Shown in pieces: positions 5,726 through 13,305 of a stretch of DNA of 18,590 bases (positions within the stretch are counted from its first letter, which is position 1; the number at the start of each line of letters is the position of its first letter). The notes beneath the pieces were generated by a model. That model was not told the origin of the DNA. It saw nothing but the letters and a program-made list of their open reading frames with translations, and made no database searches. A program made the position numbers and the translations under genes. Source of the DNA: an uncultured Clostridia bacterium (lineage in GTDB: Bacteria > Bacillota > Clostridia > Oscillospirales > Oscillospiraceae); NCBI GenBank assembly GCA_947169005.1, contig CAMVOG010000013.1, positions 1-18,590 of the forward strand. Reading direction: 5' to 3'.

Positions 5726-6938
5726 CGTGTCTCCCCTTCTCGTTGCAGAAAACGCTGTTCACGTGATATTCCACGCCCGTCCGCTGGCGGCGGGTGATGA
5801 AATGCTCGTTGATGCGGCGCTGGACCACCTTGCAGTTCTCCAGTGTCGTGTTCGTCAGCAGCACCAGGTACTGCCCTCGCCCGTAGCGGCAGATCACGTC
5901 GCTGCGGCGGGTGGACAGGTGGATCGCCTCCCCCAGCCGCTCGGAGAGCTCCAGCAGCATGGGGCCGCTGCGCATGGGGCTGCCCTTGCTGTCCACAATG
6001 GTGCAGAGCATGAGATAGACCGTCTGGCCGCCGCGCTCCATGGCCCGCTCCATGATCTGGTAGTTGCCCAGAAAGATCGGATAGGCGCACTCGTAGCCGC
6101 CGCCCAGGCGCTCCGGCTCCGAGAGCTTGGCCTGGATATTGTCCAGCAGCTCATACTGGTGCTCCATCTGGCCTCCCAGCCGATCCAGCATCTCCATCAT
6201 CTTGTCGGAGGGGCGCAGACCCTGTTCCTCCAGATACAGCTCCACCGTTTTTTCATAGAAACGGCGGGCGTCGTCATAGCGGCCCATGGAGATCATGGCC
6301 TCCATGGTGAGGGTCTCCCAGTCGGAAAGGGGATGTACCCGCGCCGCGTGCAGACCTATGTCCTCCAGGCGGATGAAGTCGCTGCGCTGGCGCAGCAGCT
6401 CCGCCGTTTTCTCCATCAGCTCGCAGAACAGCGCCAGGTAGCGCCGCTCCTCCCGGGCGGCCCAATAGGCCCCGGTCTGGGTCTCCAAAAAGCCCCCGGT
6501 GTAAAGGAAGACCGCGTCCAGATACAGGTCCAGCTTCTTCTCCCGGTCCTCGGTCTCCTCCGCCTCCCGGATCATGCGCTCAAACTCCGCCGCGTCCTCC
6601 TCGATGGGGATCTCCGCCGTCCAGGTGTAAACGCCGTCCTTCTGCGTGATGTAATTGACATCGGGCAGCCCCAGGGCGCGCAGCTTCTTCTTGGCGTTGT
6701 AGATGACGCTCTGCGCCGCGTGGTGGACGTTTTCCAGGTCTTTTCCCGCGAAAAGGGCCTGCTCCAGCTGATCCCGGTGGACCCCCTCGGGCCCCGCGTG
6801 CAGAAGGACCTGCAGCAGATAGTTGAACTGGGATTCGCTGGTCTTCGTTCCGGTGAGGGATTTCCCCCGGTAGCCGGCGGAAAAGGCCCCGAACATTTTT
6901 ACGCGGATGGGCTCCGCCTGCCGCTCGCTGTTTGCCAT
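5718..6938 (-). CDS. BTAD-domain transcriptional regulator with degenerate GGDEF-like end
   Basis: The 406-residue cytoplasmic protein looks like a SARP/BTAD-type regulator. Residues about 10-110 match an OmpR-type winged helix (SQFNYLLQVLLHAGPEGVHRDQLEQ would be the helices before the wing, then VIYNAKKKLRALG and GVYTW). Residues about 112-260 are the bacterial transcriptional activation domain, an all-helical TPR-like fold. Residues about 283-400 resemble a GGDEF domain, but the signature is GRGQY at 353-357, so diguanylate cyclase activity is not expected; it may sense a ligand or just dimerise. The ATG follows GGGGAGG by 7 bases. It sits 30 bases after pilT inside the operon, so it probably controls the locus, by inference. 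Confidence 0.82.
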   Translation of the reverse strand: MANSERQAEPIRVKMFGAFSAGYRGKSLTGTKTSESQFNYLLQVLLHAGPEGVHRDQLEQALFAGKDLENVHHAAQSVIYNAKKKLRALGLPDVNYITQKDGVYTWTAEIPIEEDAAEFERMIREAEETEDREKKLDLYLDAVFLYTGGFLETQTGAYWAAREERRYLALFCELMEKTAELLRQRSDFIRLEDIGLHAARVHPLSDWETLTMEAMISMGRYDDARRFYEKTVELYLEEQGLRPSDKMMEMLDRLGGQMEHQYELLDNIQAKLSEPERLGGGYECAYPIFLGNYQIMERAMERGGQTVYLMLCTIVDSKGSPMRSGPMLLELSERLGEAIHLSTRRSDVICRYGRGQYLVLLTNTTLENCKVVQRRINEHFITRRQRTGVEYHVNSVFCNEKGRHDG

Positions 6939-6968
6939 CGTCCGGCCTCCCCTTCCCCGCGCCGGGCG

Positions 6969-8024
6969 TCAGCCCAGGCGCTTGACCATATTTTCGTAAT
7001 TGACGCAGGACAGCAGGGCCGTCTCTCTGCTGATCTTGCCTTCTTTGTACAGCTTCAGAAGGTTGCCGTCCATGGTGCACATGCCGTCCGCGGCGCCCGC
7101 CTGCATGGCGGACTCCAACTGATGCAGCTTATCCTCGCGGATCATGTTCTGGATGGCCGGGGTGCTCTTCAGGATCTCAAAGACGGGGATCTGGCTGCCG
7201 TCCACACCCGGAACAAGCTGCTGGCAGACCACGCCCCTCAAAATCTGGGCAAGCTGGATCTTCACCTGCTTCTGCTGGTCGGCGGGGAACACGTCCAGAA
7301 TACGGTTGATGGTATTGGCCGCGCTGCTGGTGTGCAGGGTGCTGAGCATCAGAACGCCCGTCTCCGCCGCCGTGATGGCCGAGGAGACCGTATCATAGTC
7401 CCGCATCTCGCCCAGCAGGATCACGTTGGGGCTCTCCCGCAGGGCGGAGCGCAGAGCCTCCAGGTAGTTCGGGGTGTCGATGGAGATCTCCCGCTGGGTC
7501 ACGATGGCCCGGTTGTGCTGATGCACATACTCGATGGGGTCCTCCATGGTGATGATATGGCAGTCACGATTCTTATTGATGCGGTCGATCATGCAGGCCA
7601 GCGTCGTGGATTTGCCGCTGCCCGCCGCGCCGGTGATGAGGACCAGGCCCTTTTTGTTGTCCGCCAGGGAAAGGACCTCCTCGGGGATGCCCAGGCTGAC
7701 GGGATCGGGCAGGCCGAACTGGATCACGCGGATGACCACGCCCAGGGAGCCGCGCTGCCGGAACACGTTCACGCGGAAGCGGCCCAGCCCCGCCAGGGCG
7801 AAGGAAAAGTCGTCGTCGATGCCCCGGTCCATATTGCTGCGCTCCCGGCGGCTGACGCTGTAGATATCGTCCACCAGCTCCTGGATCGCGTCGGGCATCA
7901 GCCGCTCGCCGGGCAGCCGCTCCTGCTTGCCGCCGATCTTGAAGGTCACGGGAAGACCCGCGATCAGAAAGATGTCCGACGCGTCCATGGCGATGGCTTT
8001 TTTCAGTATCTCATGAATATCCAT
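6969..8024 (-). CDS. pilT: Type IV pilus twitching-motility ATPase PilT
   Basis: The 351-residue protein has the length and motifs of PilT, the hexameric cytoplasmic ATPase that powers type IV pilus retraction. Visible are Walker A GAAGSGKST at 132-140, the Asp box TMEDPIEYVH at 159-168, Walker B VILLGEMRD at 201-209, the His box STLHT at 228-232, and AIQNMIRE at 290-297, close to the AIRNLIRE motif typical of PilT rather than PilB. The tetracysteine zinc site of PilB is absent. I chose ATG 8024 since AAAGGGGAG lies 8 bases before it; the longer frame would run into the previous gene. It is the only secretion-type ATPase in the window, which is odd because extension normally needs PilB. Confidence 0.92.
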   Translation of the reverse strand: MDIHEILKKAIAMDASDIFLIAGLPVTFKIGGKQERLPGERLMPDAIQELVDDIYSVSRRERSNMDRGIDDDFSFALAGLGRFRVNVFRQRGSLGVVIRVIQFGLPDPVSLGIPEEVLSLADNKKGLVLITGAAGSGKSTTLACMIDRINKNRDCHIITMEDPIEYVHQHNRAIVTQREISIDTPNYLEALRSALRESPNVILLGEMRDYDTVSSAITAAETGVLMLSTLHTSSAANTINRILDVFPADQQKQVKIQLAQILRGVVCQQLVPGVDGSQIPVFEILKSTPAIQNMIREDKLHQLESAMQAGAADGMCTMDGNLLKLYKEGKISRETALLSCVNYENMVKRLG

Positions 8025-8041
8025 ATACTCGCTCCCCTTTT

Positions 8042-8461
8042 TTATGGCGTTTCCGCCTGCTGATTGCCGGGCCAGAGGTTCCCGATGTCCAGGTCCTCGG
8101 TCCACTCCCTATAGATGCGCCAGCGCAGCAGCTCCGGCTTCCCCTCCCCCGTCAGGCGGAAGGCGATGTTCAGATCCGTGCCGTCCAGCGTCAGTCTCTT
8201 GGCGTAAAGCTCCCCCTCCCGCTCCAGGGCGGCGAGAAAGCCCCCGTCCCCCTGCCGCAGGGCCTCGTCCAGGTCCCGCAGGAAGCGCTGCCCCTCCGTT
8301 TCCAGGGCGCAGCGGGTGGCGACAGTCTCGGCGTACTTCTCCGCCAGGCTCTTGTCCGCCCGGGCGGTGGTAAAGGTAAGGATCGCCAGGACCGAAAGGC
8401 AGATGCTGATGACCGTCAGCAGCAGGGCCAGAGGCCCCAGCTTGATGGGCACTTGCTTCAT
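8042..8461 (-). CDS. Bitopic pilin-like protein of unknown family
   Basis: The 139-residue protein has one N-terminal hydrophobic segment (about 9-31) after a short basic start, then a soluble part of about 105 residues predicted to lie outside, including a helical stretch (AEKYAETVATRCALETEGQRF) and a short beta-like domain. This is the general build of a type IV pilin or pseudopilin, but there is no prepilin peptidase site or Glu at +5. It overlaps the preceding gene by 4 bases (ATGA) and lies 17 bases before pilT. A minor pilin or assembly role is inferred from build and neighbours. Confidence 0.7.
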   Translation of the reverse strand: MKQVPIKLGPLALLLTVISICLSVLAILTFTTARADKSLAEKYAETVATRCALETEGQRFLRDLDEALRQGDGGFLAALEREGELYAKRLTLDGTDLNIAFRLTGEGKPELLRWRIYREWTEDLDIGNLWPGNQQAETP

Positions 8462-8889
8462 CGTCCCGCCTCCTCTCCGCAGAAAACGGCGGTTTGGAGC
8501 GTATAGAGGCCGCGGCCCTCCCGCAGCACCTCGATGGTGCTGTTCACAAGGCCGCCGGCCTCGGGCTCCCAGCTGACGCGCAGCTCATAGGGGCCCGCCG
8601 GATCGGGCCGCAGGTCCGCCCCGTAACGGGCGCTGACGCCGCTCCCCTCCAGCCGGGCGCTGCCCCCCTCGTCCAGCAGGGCGCAGAGCTCCCCGGCGCT
8701 GCGGGAGGCGGAAACGGCCTCCGCCGCGTTTTCCGCCAGCATCACCGCCCCGGTAAGCTGCGCCGAGCGGCTGCTCTCCGCCTCCGCGAGGCCGAAAATC
8801 TGCGTCAGCCCCAGGATGATGGCGATGAACACCACGATGAGCAGCAGGGTCTCCACATAAAAGGACGTGGTCTGTGCCTTCTGTTTCAT
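8458..8889 (-). CDS. Bitopic minor-pilin-like protein
   Basis: The 143-residue protein starts MKQKAQTT then SFYVETLLLIVVFIAIILG, a hydrophobic helix at about 9-30, followed by an extracytoplasmic domain with an alpha-helical spine (SSRSAQLTGAVMLAENAAEAV) and beta-rich remainder. If the mature chain began at Ser9, Glu13 would be at +5, the position of the conserved pilin glutamate, but the preceding residue is Thr, not the Gly needed by a prepilin peptidase. It is thus a pilin-like protein lacking a normal class III signal. It overlaps its upstream and downstream genes by 4 bases each. The family is not one I can name. Confidence 0.7.
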   Translation of the reverse strand: MKQKAQTTSFYVETLLLIVVFIAIILGLTQIFGLAEAESSRSAQLTGAVMLAENAAEAVSASRSAGELCALLDEGGSARLEGSGVSARYGADLRPDPAGPYELRVSWEPEAGGLVNSTIEVLREGRGLYTLQTAVFCGEEAGR

Positions 8890-9341
8890 CCTTCTCCTCC
8901 GCAGCGCGGGTGCAGCAGGACCTGGCCGGCATCGGTACGGACGCGGATGAGCCCCGCCTCCTCCGTAACGGCGAAGGTCTCCGTCCGCCCGATGACCTGG
9001 GCCCGCTCCGGGTCCAGCGGCGCGTCCGCCGCCTCATATTCCTCCAGCAGTCTGCCCTCGCAGAGATAGACCCGCAGGGCATAGCCCGTCCCGTCCCGCA
9101 GGACGAAGACCTGTCCGTACTCCGAATCCCGCAGCTCCACAGCCCCGGCCACGTCCCCCGCCTTCATAATGGTGGTGAAATAGGCCAGCTCCGCGCGGCT
9201 CTCCTCGTTCCGCTCCTGGCGGCCCGCGGTGCCCTGATAGATCCTGGCCCCGAAGATCACCAGCAGAAAGAAGCCCGCCAGAAACAGCGCGGCGATCCCT
9301 ATGGTAAACAGTCCCGTTGAGACCGTTTTTCTCTGTCCCAT
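8886..9341 (-). CDS. DUF4860 pilin-like protein
   Basis: The 151-residue protein looks like the clostridial DUF4860 family, single-TM proteins found in type IV pilus-like clusters. The N-terminal hydrophobic segment is at about 10-32 (GLFTIGIAALFLAGFFLLVIF), followed by the family-like GARIYQGTAGRQERNEESRAELAYFTT. The rest is a beta-rich domain with EYGQVFVLRDGTGYALRVYL and a later GLIRVRT. I chose ATG 9341 because AAAGGGGG lies 8 bases before it; the longer frame starts with TTG inside the end of the preceding gene. The 62-base gap to the gene upstream is the largest in this part of the operon. Role in the pilus is inferred. Confidence 0.72.
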   Translation of the reverse strand: MGQRKTVSTGLFTIGIAALFLAGFFLLVIFGARIYQGTAGRQERNEESRAELAYFTTIMKAGDVAGAVELRDSEYGQVFVLRDGTGYALRVYLCEGRLLEEYEAADAPLDPERAQVIGRTETFAVTEEAGLIRVRTDAGQVLLHPRCGGEG

Positions 9342-9403
9342 CCAGCCGGCCCCCTTTATCTCTCTTTCAGCCGTGCCCGCGGCCCGGCCTCCCCGCGCCC
9401 CGC

Positions 9404-9712
9404 TCAATGGGCCAGCACCCGGATCGCGGGCGGCAGGTTGGAGGAAAAGGCGGAATATCTCACGTAAAAGTCCCGCGTATTGATTTGCAGGCCGTAGTTT
9501 TCCTCCATATAGGCCAGGTTAGGGGGATAGACCCCCTCCACCACGTAGCACTGCAGGGCGCAGCGGCGCACCGCGTCCTCAATGGCGGCAATGCTCTCCT
9601 CCTCGCGCTCGGGCCCCGGCAGGGCCAGCAGCAGCACGATTACGATCACGGCGGCCAGCGCCGTCAGCGCCAGGAGCAGCGGCAGCCGGGAATGCTTTTT
9701 GTCGCTGTACAT
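9404..9712 (-). CDS. Small bitopic pilin-like protein
   Basis: This 102-residue protein has a basic start, a hydrophobic segment at about 10-32, and an extracytoplasmic part with an amphipathic helix (SIAAIEDAVRRCALQCYVVEG), then YPPNLAYMEENYGLQI and a closing beta segment. The pattern of an N-terminal spine helix followed by a YPP stretch recalls pseudopilin-like proteins, where similar motifs follow the helix, but no class III cleavage site is present. The ATG follows GGAGGG by 5 bases. It lies 13 bases after the pilC-like gene. I cannot name its family. Confidence 0.7.
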   Translation of the reverse strand: MYSDKKHSRLPLLLALTALAAVIVIVLLLALPGPEREEESIAAIEDAVRRCALQCYVVEGVYPPNLAYMEENYGLQINTRDFYVRYSAFSSNLPPAIRVLAH

Positions 9713-9725
9713 ACGCTCCCTCCGC

Positions 9726-10775
9726 TCAGCCCACGGCGTTCATCATGCCGATCAGCGGCAGCATCACGCTCAGCAGGGACAGGCCCACCGTCACCATCAG
9801 AATGCCGGAAAGCAGCGGGTCCACGACGCCCACCAGCCGGTCCACCTTGTTGCCGCAGTCCTCCTCCAGAAGGCCCGTCAGCCGCTCCAGCACCGCCTCC
9901 AGATTGCCGCTGCGCTCTCCGGCCAGCGGCATGCGCCCGTGAACGGGCTCGAACAGGGACTCGTCATAGGCGGCCTGGGCGATGCTGTGCCCCTCCTCCA
10001 TGCGCTCCACGCAGCGGCGCAGCTTTTCCTCCACGGGCGGGCAGTCCGCCATGGGAAGGCTGTTCGCCACGGCCTCGTCCTGCATCTCGCCGCTGGCCAG
10101 GAAGGTGGACAGGGCGGAGGTGAAGCGAAACATGCCCATGCCGTTCAAGATCGAGGCGGCGGTGGGGAAACGGCGCAGGGCCTTTTCCACCAGGCCCCGG
10201 CCCTTGCTCCGCCACAGGAGCAGCCCGATCACCAGCAGGGCCGCCAGCAGGACCATAACGGCCAGGGCGATCCAGCAGAAGGCATAGGCCCAGCGGACGT
10301 AGGCATAGGCGGAGGCCCCCAGGCTCCCGGTCAGCTTATCGTACACGCCCGTAAAGGCGGGCAGGACCATCACCAGCATGGCCGCCAGCACCGCGATGAT
10401 TAGCACCAGCATGGCCGCCGGATAGGTCACGGCGCTTTTCAGCTTTTCGGCGATGGTCTTCTGGTCCGCGTAATAGCGGGACAGGCGGAAGAGGATATCC
10501 TCCAGGCGCCCGGAGCTTTCGCCCGCTTCCACCATGCTCAGGGCATAGTCCGGAAAGCACCCGGTCTCCCGCATGGCGGCGGAAAGGCTCTCGCCCAGCT
10601 CCAGCTTCTCCTTCATCACGGCCAGGCCCCGGCTGAGGGGACCTTCCTTTTCCCCGGCGGCGCTCTCCGCCAGCAGACCGACGGCTTCATCCGTCCGGAT
10701 GCCGGACTGGACCATCATCGCCATGCTCTCGCAGAAGGCGCTCACGCCCAGGTTATCCAACAAATGCTTGCTCAT
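9726..10775 (-). CDS. pilC: Type II secretion/type IV pilus platform protein (PilC/GspF)
   Basis: The 349-residue protein is a GspF/PilC-type inner-membrane platform protein that couples the cytoplasmic ATPase to pilin assembly. Two T2SSF repeats are visible, each starting with a helical cytoplasmic part (GLAVMKEKLELGESLSAAMRE and RRCVERMEEGHSIAQAAYDE), with membrane segments at about 148-175 (AMLVLIIAVLAAMLVMVLPAF), near 190-215 and at the C-terminus (ILMVTVGLSLLSVMLPLIG). SGRLEDILFRLSRYY and SGNLEAVLERL are the matching repeat motifs. I chose ATG 10775 because GGAGG lies 6 bases before it; the longer frame would begin with TTG. It is slightly shorter than the usual 400 residues. It is transcribed between the transglutaminase-like lipoprotein gene and the small pilin-like genes. 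Confidence 0.9.
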   Translation of the reverse strand: MSKHLLDNLGVSAFCESMAMMVQSGIRTDEAVGLLAESAAGEKEGPLSRGLAVMKEKLELGESLSAAMRETGCFPDYALSMVEAGESSGRLEDILFRLSRYYADQKTIAEKLKSAVTYPAAMLVLIIAVLAAMLVMVLPAFTGVYDKLTGSLGASAYAYVRWAYAFCWIALAVMVLLAALLVIGLLLWRSKGRGLVEKALRRFPTAASILNGMGMFRFTSALSTFLASGEMQDEAVANSLPMADCPPVEEKLRRCVERMEEGHSIAQAAYDESLFEPVHGRMPLAGERSGNLEAVLERLTGLLEEDCGNKVDRLVGVVDPLLSGILMVTVGLSLLSVMLPLIGMMNAVG

Positions 10776-10795
10776 ATCCCGCCTCCGTTCTGCCG

Positions 10796-11788
10796 TCAAT
10801 ACTGATACAGATCCGTGTAATTGCTTCCGTCCCCGACAAATTCCGGGCCGACGCCCCCGGCGCTGAAGGTCAGGTCCAGCCTGTTCCAGTTCCCCGGGTC
10901 CACGCGGAAGGTCACGGTAATCCAGCCCGTTTCCTCGGTATAAAACATATTCCAGGCGTGGTAGAGCCCTTCCGGGCTCACGTAGCCTGTGATGAGCTTG
11001 GTGGGGATGCCCTGGCAGCGCAGCATGGCCGCGCCCAGGGAGGCATAGTCGAAGCAGATGCCCTTCTGCTCCCGCAGGGTGCTGTCCGCGTCCGGCAGGT
11101 AGCCGGAAACCACGGTCATGGCCTTCTCGGTATCATAGCTGATATGGTCGCAGATATAGCCGTAGACGGCGGCCACCAGCTCCGCGTCATCGGCCACGGA
11201 GGCGGATAGCTCCCGGCTGAGGCGCACGCAGTCCGAGCTTTCGGTATAGCGCACATAGTCGTTGGGGCGGAGGTAGGGCTGAAACTCGTCCGCCAGCTTC
11301 ACCTCCCGGGTCTCGGCGCAGAGCTCGGCGTACTTGCTGTCCACCACGTTCTCCATCACGCGAAAGGTATAGGCCCCGTCCCCGCTTTGGAGGGGATAGA
11401 TCGAGGGGGTCCCATCCGAGGCCAGGTCATAGGTATAGGTCACGTCGTCCTTGATGACCTGGAATTTAAGCCGCTTGTCCGAGCGGGCGGAAACCGCCAC
11501 GTAGCCCTCCGCCAGAGCGGAAAAATCAAGACGGCAGCCCGCCAGCTCCTCCGCCGCCGCCTCATGGAAGAGGGCCTCCCGAAAGGCAGGTATCTCCCGG
11601 CTCGGCGCGGGGGCCGCTGCAGTCGGCTCCGTCTCCGTTTCCGTCGGCTCCCGGGCCGGGGTGGGGGCGGACCGTTCCGCGGCCACGTCGCCGCCCGGGT
11701 CGGTCGACGAGGGCGCCGTCCGCCCGCCGCAGCCGCCCAAAAACAGCAGCCCGGCTGCCAGCAGCGCGGCGATCCTGATCCGATCCAT
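10796..11788 (-). CDS. Transglutaminase-like lipoprotein
   Basis: The 330-residue protein is predicted to be a lipoprotein: a hydrophobic signal ends in the lipobox LGGC at 17-20, followed by a Thr/Pro/Glu-rich linker (about 21-65). The C-terminal half holds a transglutaminase/protease-like core domain: Cys245 in KGICFDYAS, His277 in YHAWN, and Asp305 in RLDLTF, the expected triad order. Such domains act as cysteine peptidases or make isopeptide bonds at the cell surface. The ATG at 11788 is chosen over an earlier in-frame start because only it gives the signal peptide, with GGAG 5-6 bases upstream. The stop lies within the ribosome binding region of pilC. Its substrate in the operon is unknown. 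Confidence 0.85.
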   Translation of the reverse strand: MDRIRIAALLAAGLLFLGGCGGRTAPSSTDPGGDVAAERSAPTPAREPTETETEPTAAAPAPSREIPAFREALFHEAAAEELAGCRLDFSALAEGYVAVSARSDKRLKFQVIKDDVTYTYDLASDGTPSIYPLQSGDGAYTFRVMENVVDSKYAELCAETREVKLADEFQPYLRPNDYVRYTESSDCVRLSRELSASVADDAELVAAVYGYICDHISYDTEKAMTVVSGYLPDADSTLREQKGICFDYASLGAAMLRCQGIPTKLITGYVSPEGLYHAWNMFYTEETGWITVTFRVDPGNWNRLDLTFSAGGVGPEFVGDGSNYTDLYQY

Positions 11789-11825
11789 ATCCGCTCCGTC
11801 ACCTCCCCGGGAATCTCGAACGGTC

Positions 11826-12686
11826 TTATGCCCTCGGCGCGCCTCCGGCGCTGTCCACGGGACAAAGCATCCCATGCAGGACGTAGCGGGCGCTGTCAAA
11901 AATATAGGCACAGGTGGAAAGCAGCACCCAGCGTGCCCCGGCAACCGGCTGGACCGCCGGGCGGAAGGCCGAGCGGTCGATGGCCGCCAAGGCGTAGTCG
12001 TCCAGCTCCCGACAGGGAGCGGAAAAGATCGTATAGCTTTCCGAATCCGCCGAGGTGGTATAGGCAGCCATCAGCTCCACGCGGTAATCCTGCTCCGGCG
12101 TCAGAAGCCAAAGCACGGGATGCGCCTCGTAAAAGGAGGGCTCCAGCCAGCTTTGCAGGGCCGCGAACATGGAGCCGTCCCGCATATTATGCCCATAAAG
12201 GATGGTGTTCCCGTCCGAAAAATCGGGACTGTTCAGTTCTTCCATAAAGATGGAGCCCGCCGCGTTCCGGCTGCGGTCATAGCTGCGGTGGAGGTAATAA
12301 TCGTTGTCCGCGCCCCGCACCAGGGGATAGCTGATGGCCGTTCCCTCGCAGTAGATCCAGCCCACCACGTCCTCGTTCACGGCCCGGAGCGCCGCAAAAT
12401 CCACCCGGAGGGGAGGCAGCTCCCGCGCCGGGGCCGCCGAAGGCTCTCCGCCGCCGGAAGTGGCGTCCGTGCCGTCCCCCGGGGCTGCCGCGCTCCCGCC
12501 TTCCGCCGCCCCGGCGCTGCCGGAAGCGGACGCGGCGGAATTCGAGATGGTAAAGGCGGCGGTGGCCTCCTCATAGCCCTCCCGGCTCTCGGCATACTGC
12601 CGGGAAACCACCAGGACGGTGCCCGCCGAGAAGAGGAAGACCGCCAGCAGAACGATCACGAGGACTCTTTTAAGCCATTTTTTCAT
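11826..12686 (-). CDS. Class B sortase
   Basis: The 286-residue protein is a membrane-anchored sortase of class B type, a cysteine transpeptidase that anchors surface proteins to the cell wall. An N-terminal membrane segment (about 7-27) is followed by a long Ala/Gly/Ser/Pro-rich linker (about 45-92) and the sortase domain. Visible catalytic residues are His166 in LYGHNMRDGSMF, Cys259 in LSTCAYIF and Arg267 in ARYVLHG. The GWIYCEGTAISYPLV and NSPDFSDGNTILYGHNM stretches are typical of class B. ATG 12686 was chosen because a GAGGG site lies a few bases upstream and the membrane segment then starts promptly. The gene lies 7 bases after the SipW-like peptidase. The linker is unusually long and biased. 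Confidence 0.9.
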   Translation of the reverse strand: MKKWLKRVLVIVLLAVFLFSAGTVLVVSRQYAESREGYEEATAAFTISNSAASASGSAGAAEGGSAAAPGDGTDATSGGGEPSAAPARELPPLRVDFAALRAVNEDVVGWIYCEGTAISYPLVRGADNDYYLHRSYDRSRNAAGSIFMEELNSPDFSDGNTILYGHNMRDGSMFAALQSWLEPSFYEAHPVLWLLTPEQDYRVELMAAYTTSADSESYTIFSAPCRELDDYALAAIDRSAFRPAVQPVAGARWVLLSTCAYIFDSARYVLHGMLCPVDSAGGAPRA

Positions 12687-12693
12687 GGCGCCC

Positions 12694-13305
12694 TCAGTCC
12701 TCGTCCTCGCCGGACTCTTCTTCATCCAGCCCCTCCTCCAGCTCCTGGAGCTCCTCCCGTTCCAGCCGCCGGTCCCGCATACGGGCGGCGATGATGTTCA
12801 GCAGTACGCCGCAGCCGGCGAAAACCAGCACATAGGCCTTGCCGATCACGCTGGAATAGAGGGTCATGATACTGCCGATCACGGGAAAATGCATCTCGGC
12901 CCGGCCGATCACGGCGGAATAGGGCACGGGCGTCATATCCTCGTCAGCATTGGCGTCCCCCTTGGTGGTGATCTCGCCCATGACCACCTGGTTGCGCACC
13001 ACCCGATGGGTAATGACGCTGTCCCCGCTCTCATAGGCGATGATATCCCCGGGCTCCAGCTCCTCAGCCCGCACGGGCTTGGTGTACACGGCGCTGCCCA
13101 CGGGGATCTCGGGCGTCATGCTGGGGCTGACGACGTTGAACACATCATAGCCCAAAAATTTCGGGACCGTCAGCGGCACATAGCTGAGGATCACCAGAAC
13201 GATGATCGCCGTCCCCAAAAACGTGCAAAGGGCGGGAATGATCCTCCCGCCCTTCGTACCGTAGCCGTTCACGGCCGGATCCTTTGCGTTATCCCTGCTT
13301 TTCAT
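12694..13305 (-). CDS. SipW-like signal peptidase I
   Basis: The 203-residue membrane protein is a type I signal peptidase of the SipW/archaeal (ER-type) kind, with a Ser-His dyad instead of Ser-Lys. Ser62 lies in VSPSMTP and His100 in SVITHRVV, where bacterial leader peptidases have Lys; TTKGDAN at 113-119 is the third conserved box. There is one membrane segment at about 23-43 and another near the C-terminus (about 156-175), then a charged acidic tail. The ATG follows GAGG and overlaps the preceding gene by 17 bases. SipW in Bacillus matures TasA and TapA; two genes upstream in the operon encode proteins with SipW-type signal peptides, its likely substrates. Confidence 0.9.
   Translation of the reverse strand: MKSRDNAKDPAVNGYGTKGGRIIPALCTFLGTAIIVLVILSYVPLTVPKFLGYDVFNVVSPSMTPEIPVGSAVYTKPVRAEELEPGDIIAYESGDSVITHRVVRNQVVMGEITTKGDANADEDMTPVPYSAVIGRAEMHFPVIGSIMTLYSSVIGKAYVLVFAGCGVLLNIIAARMRDRRLEREELQELEEGLDEEESGEDED

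Noticed and set aside
5727..8063. Long plus-strand reading frame of 778 codons opposite the BTAD and pilT genes
   Set aside because: It has no recognisable domain, is full of His, Gln, Gly and Ala as expected from reverse reading of G+C-rich codons, and lies opposite well-supported genes with good ribosome binding sites.
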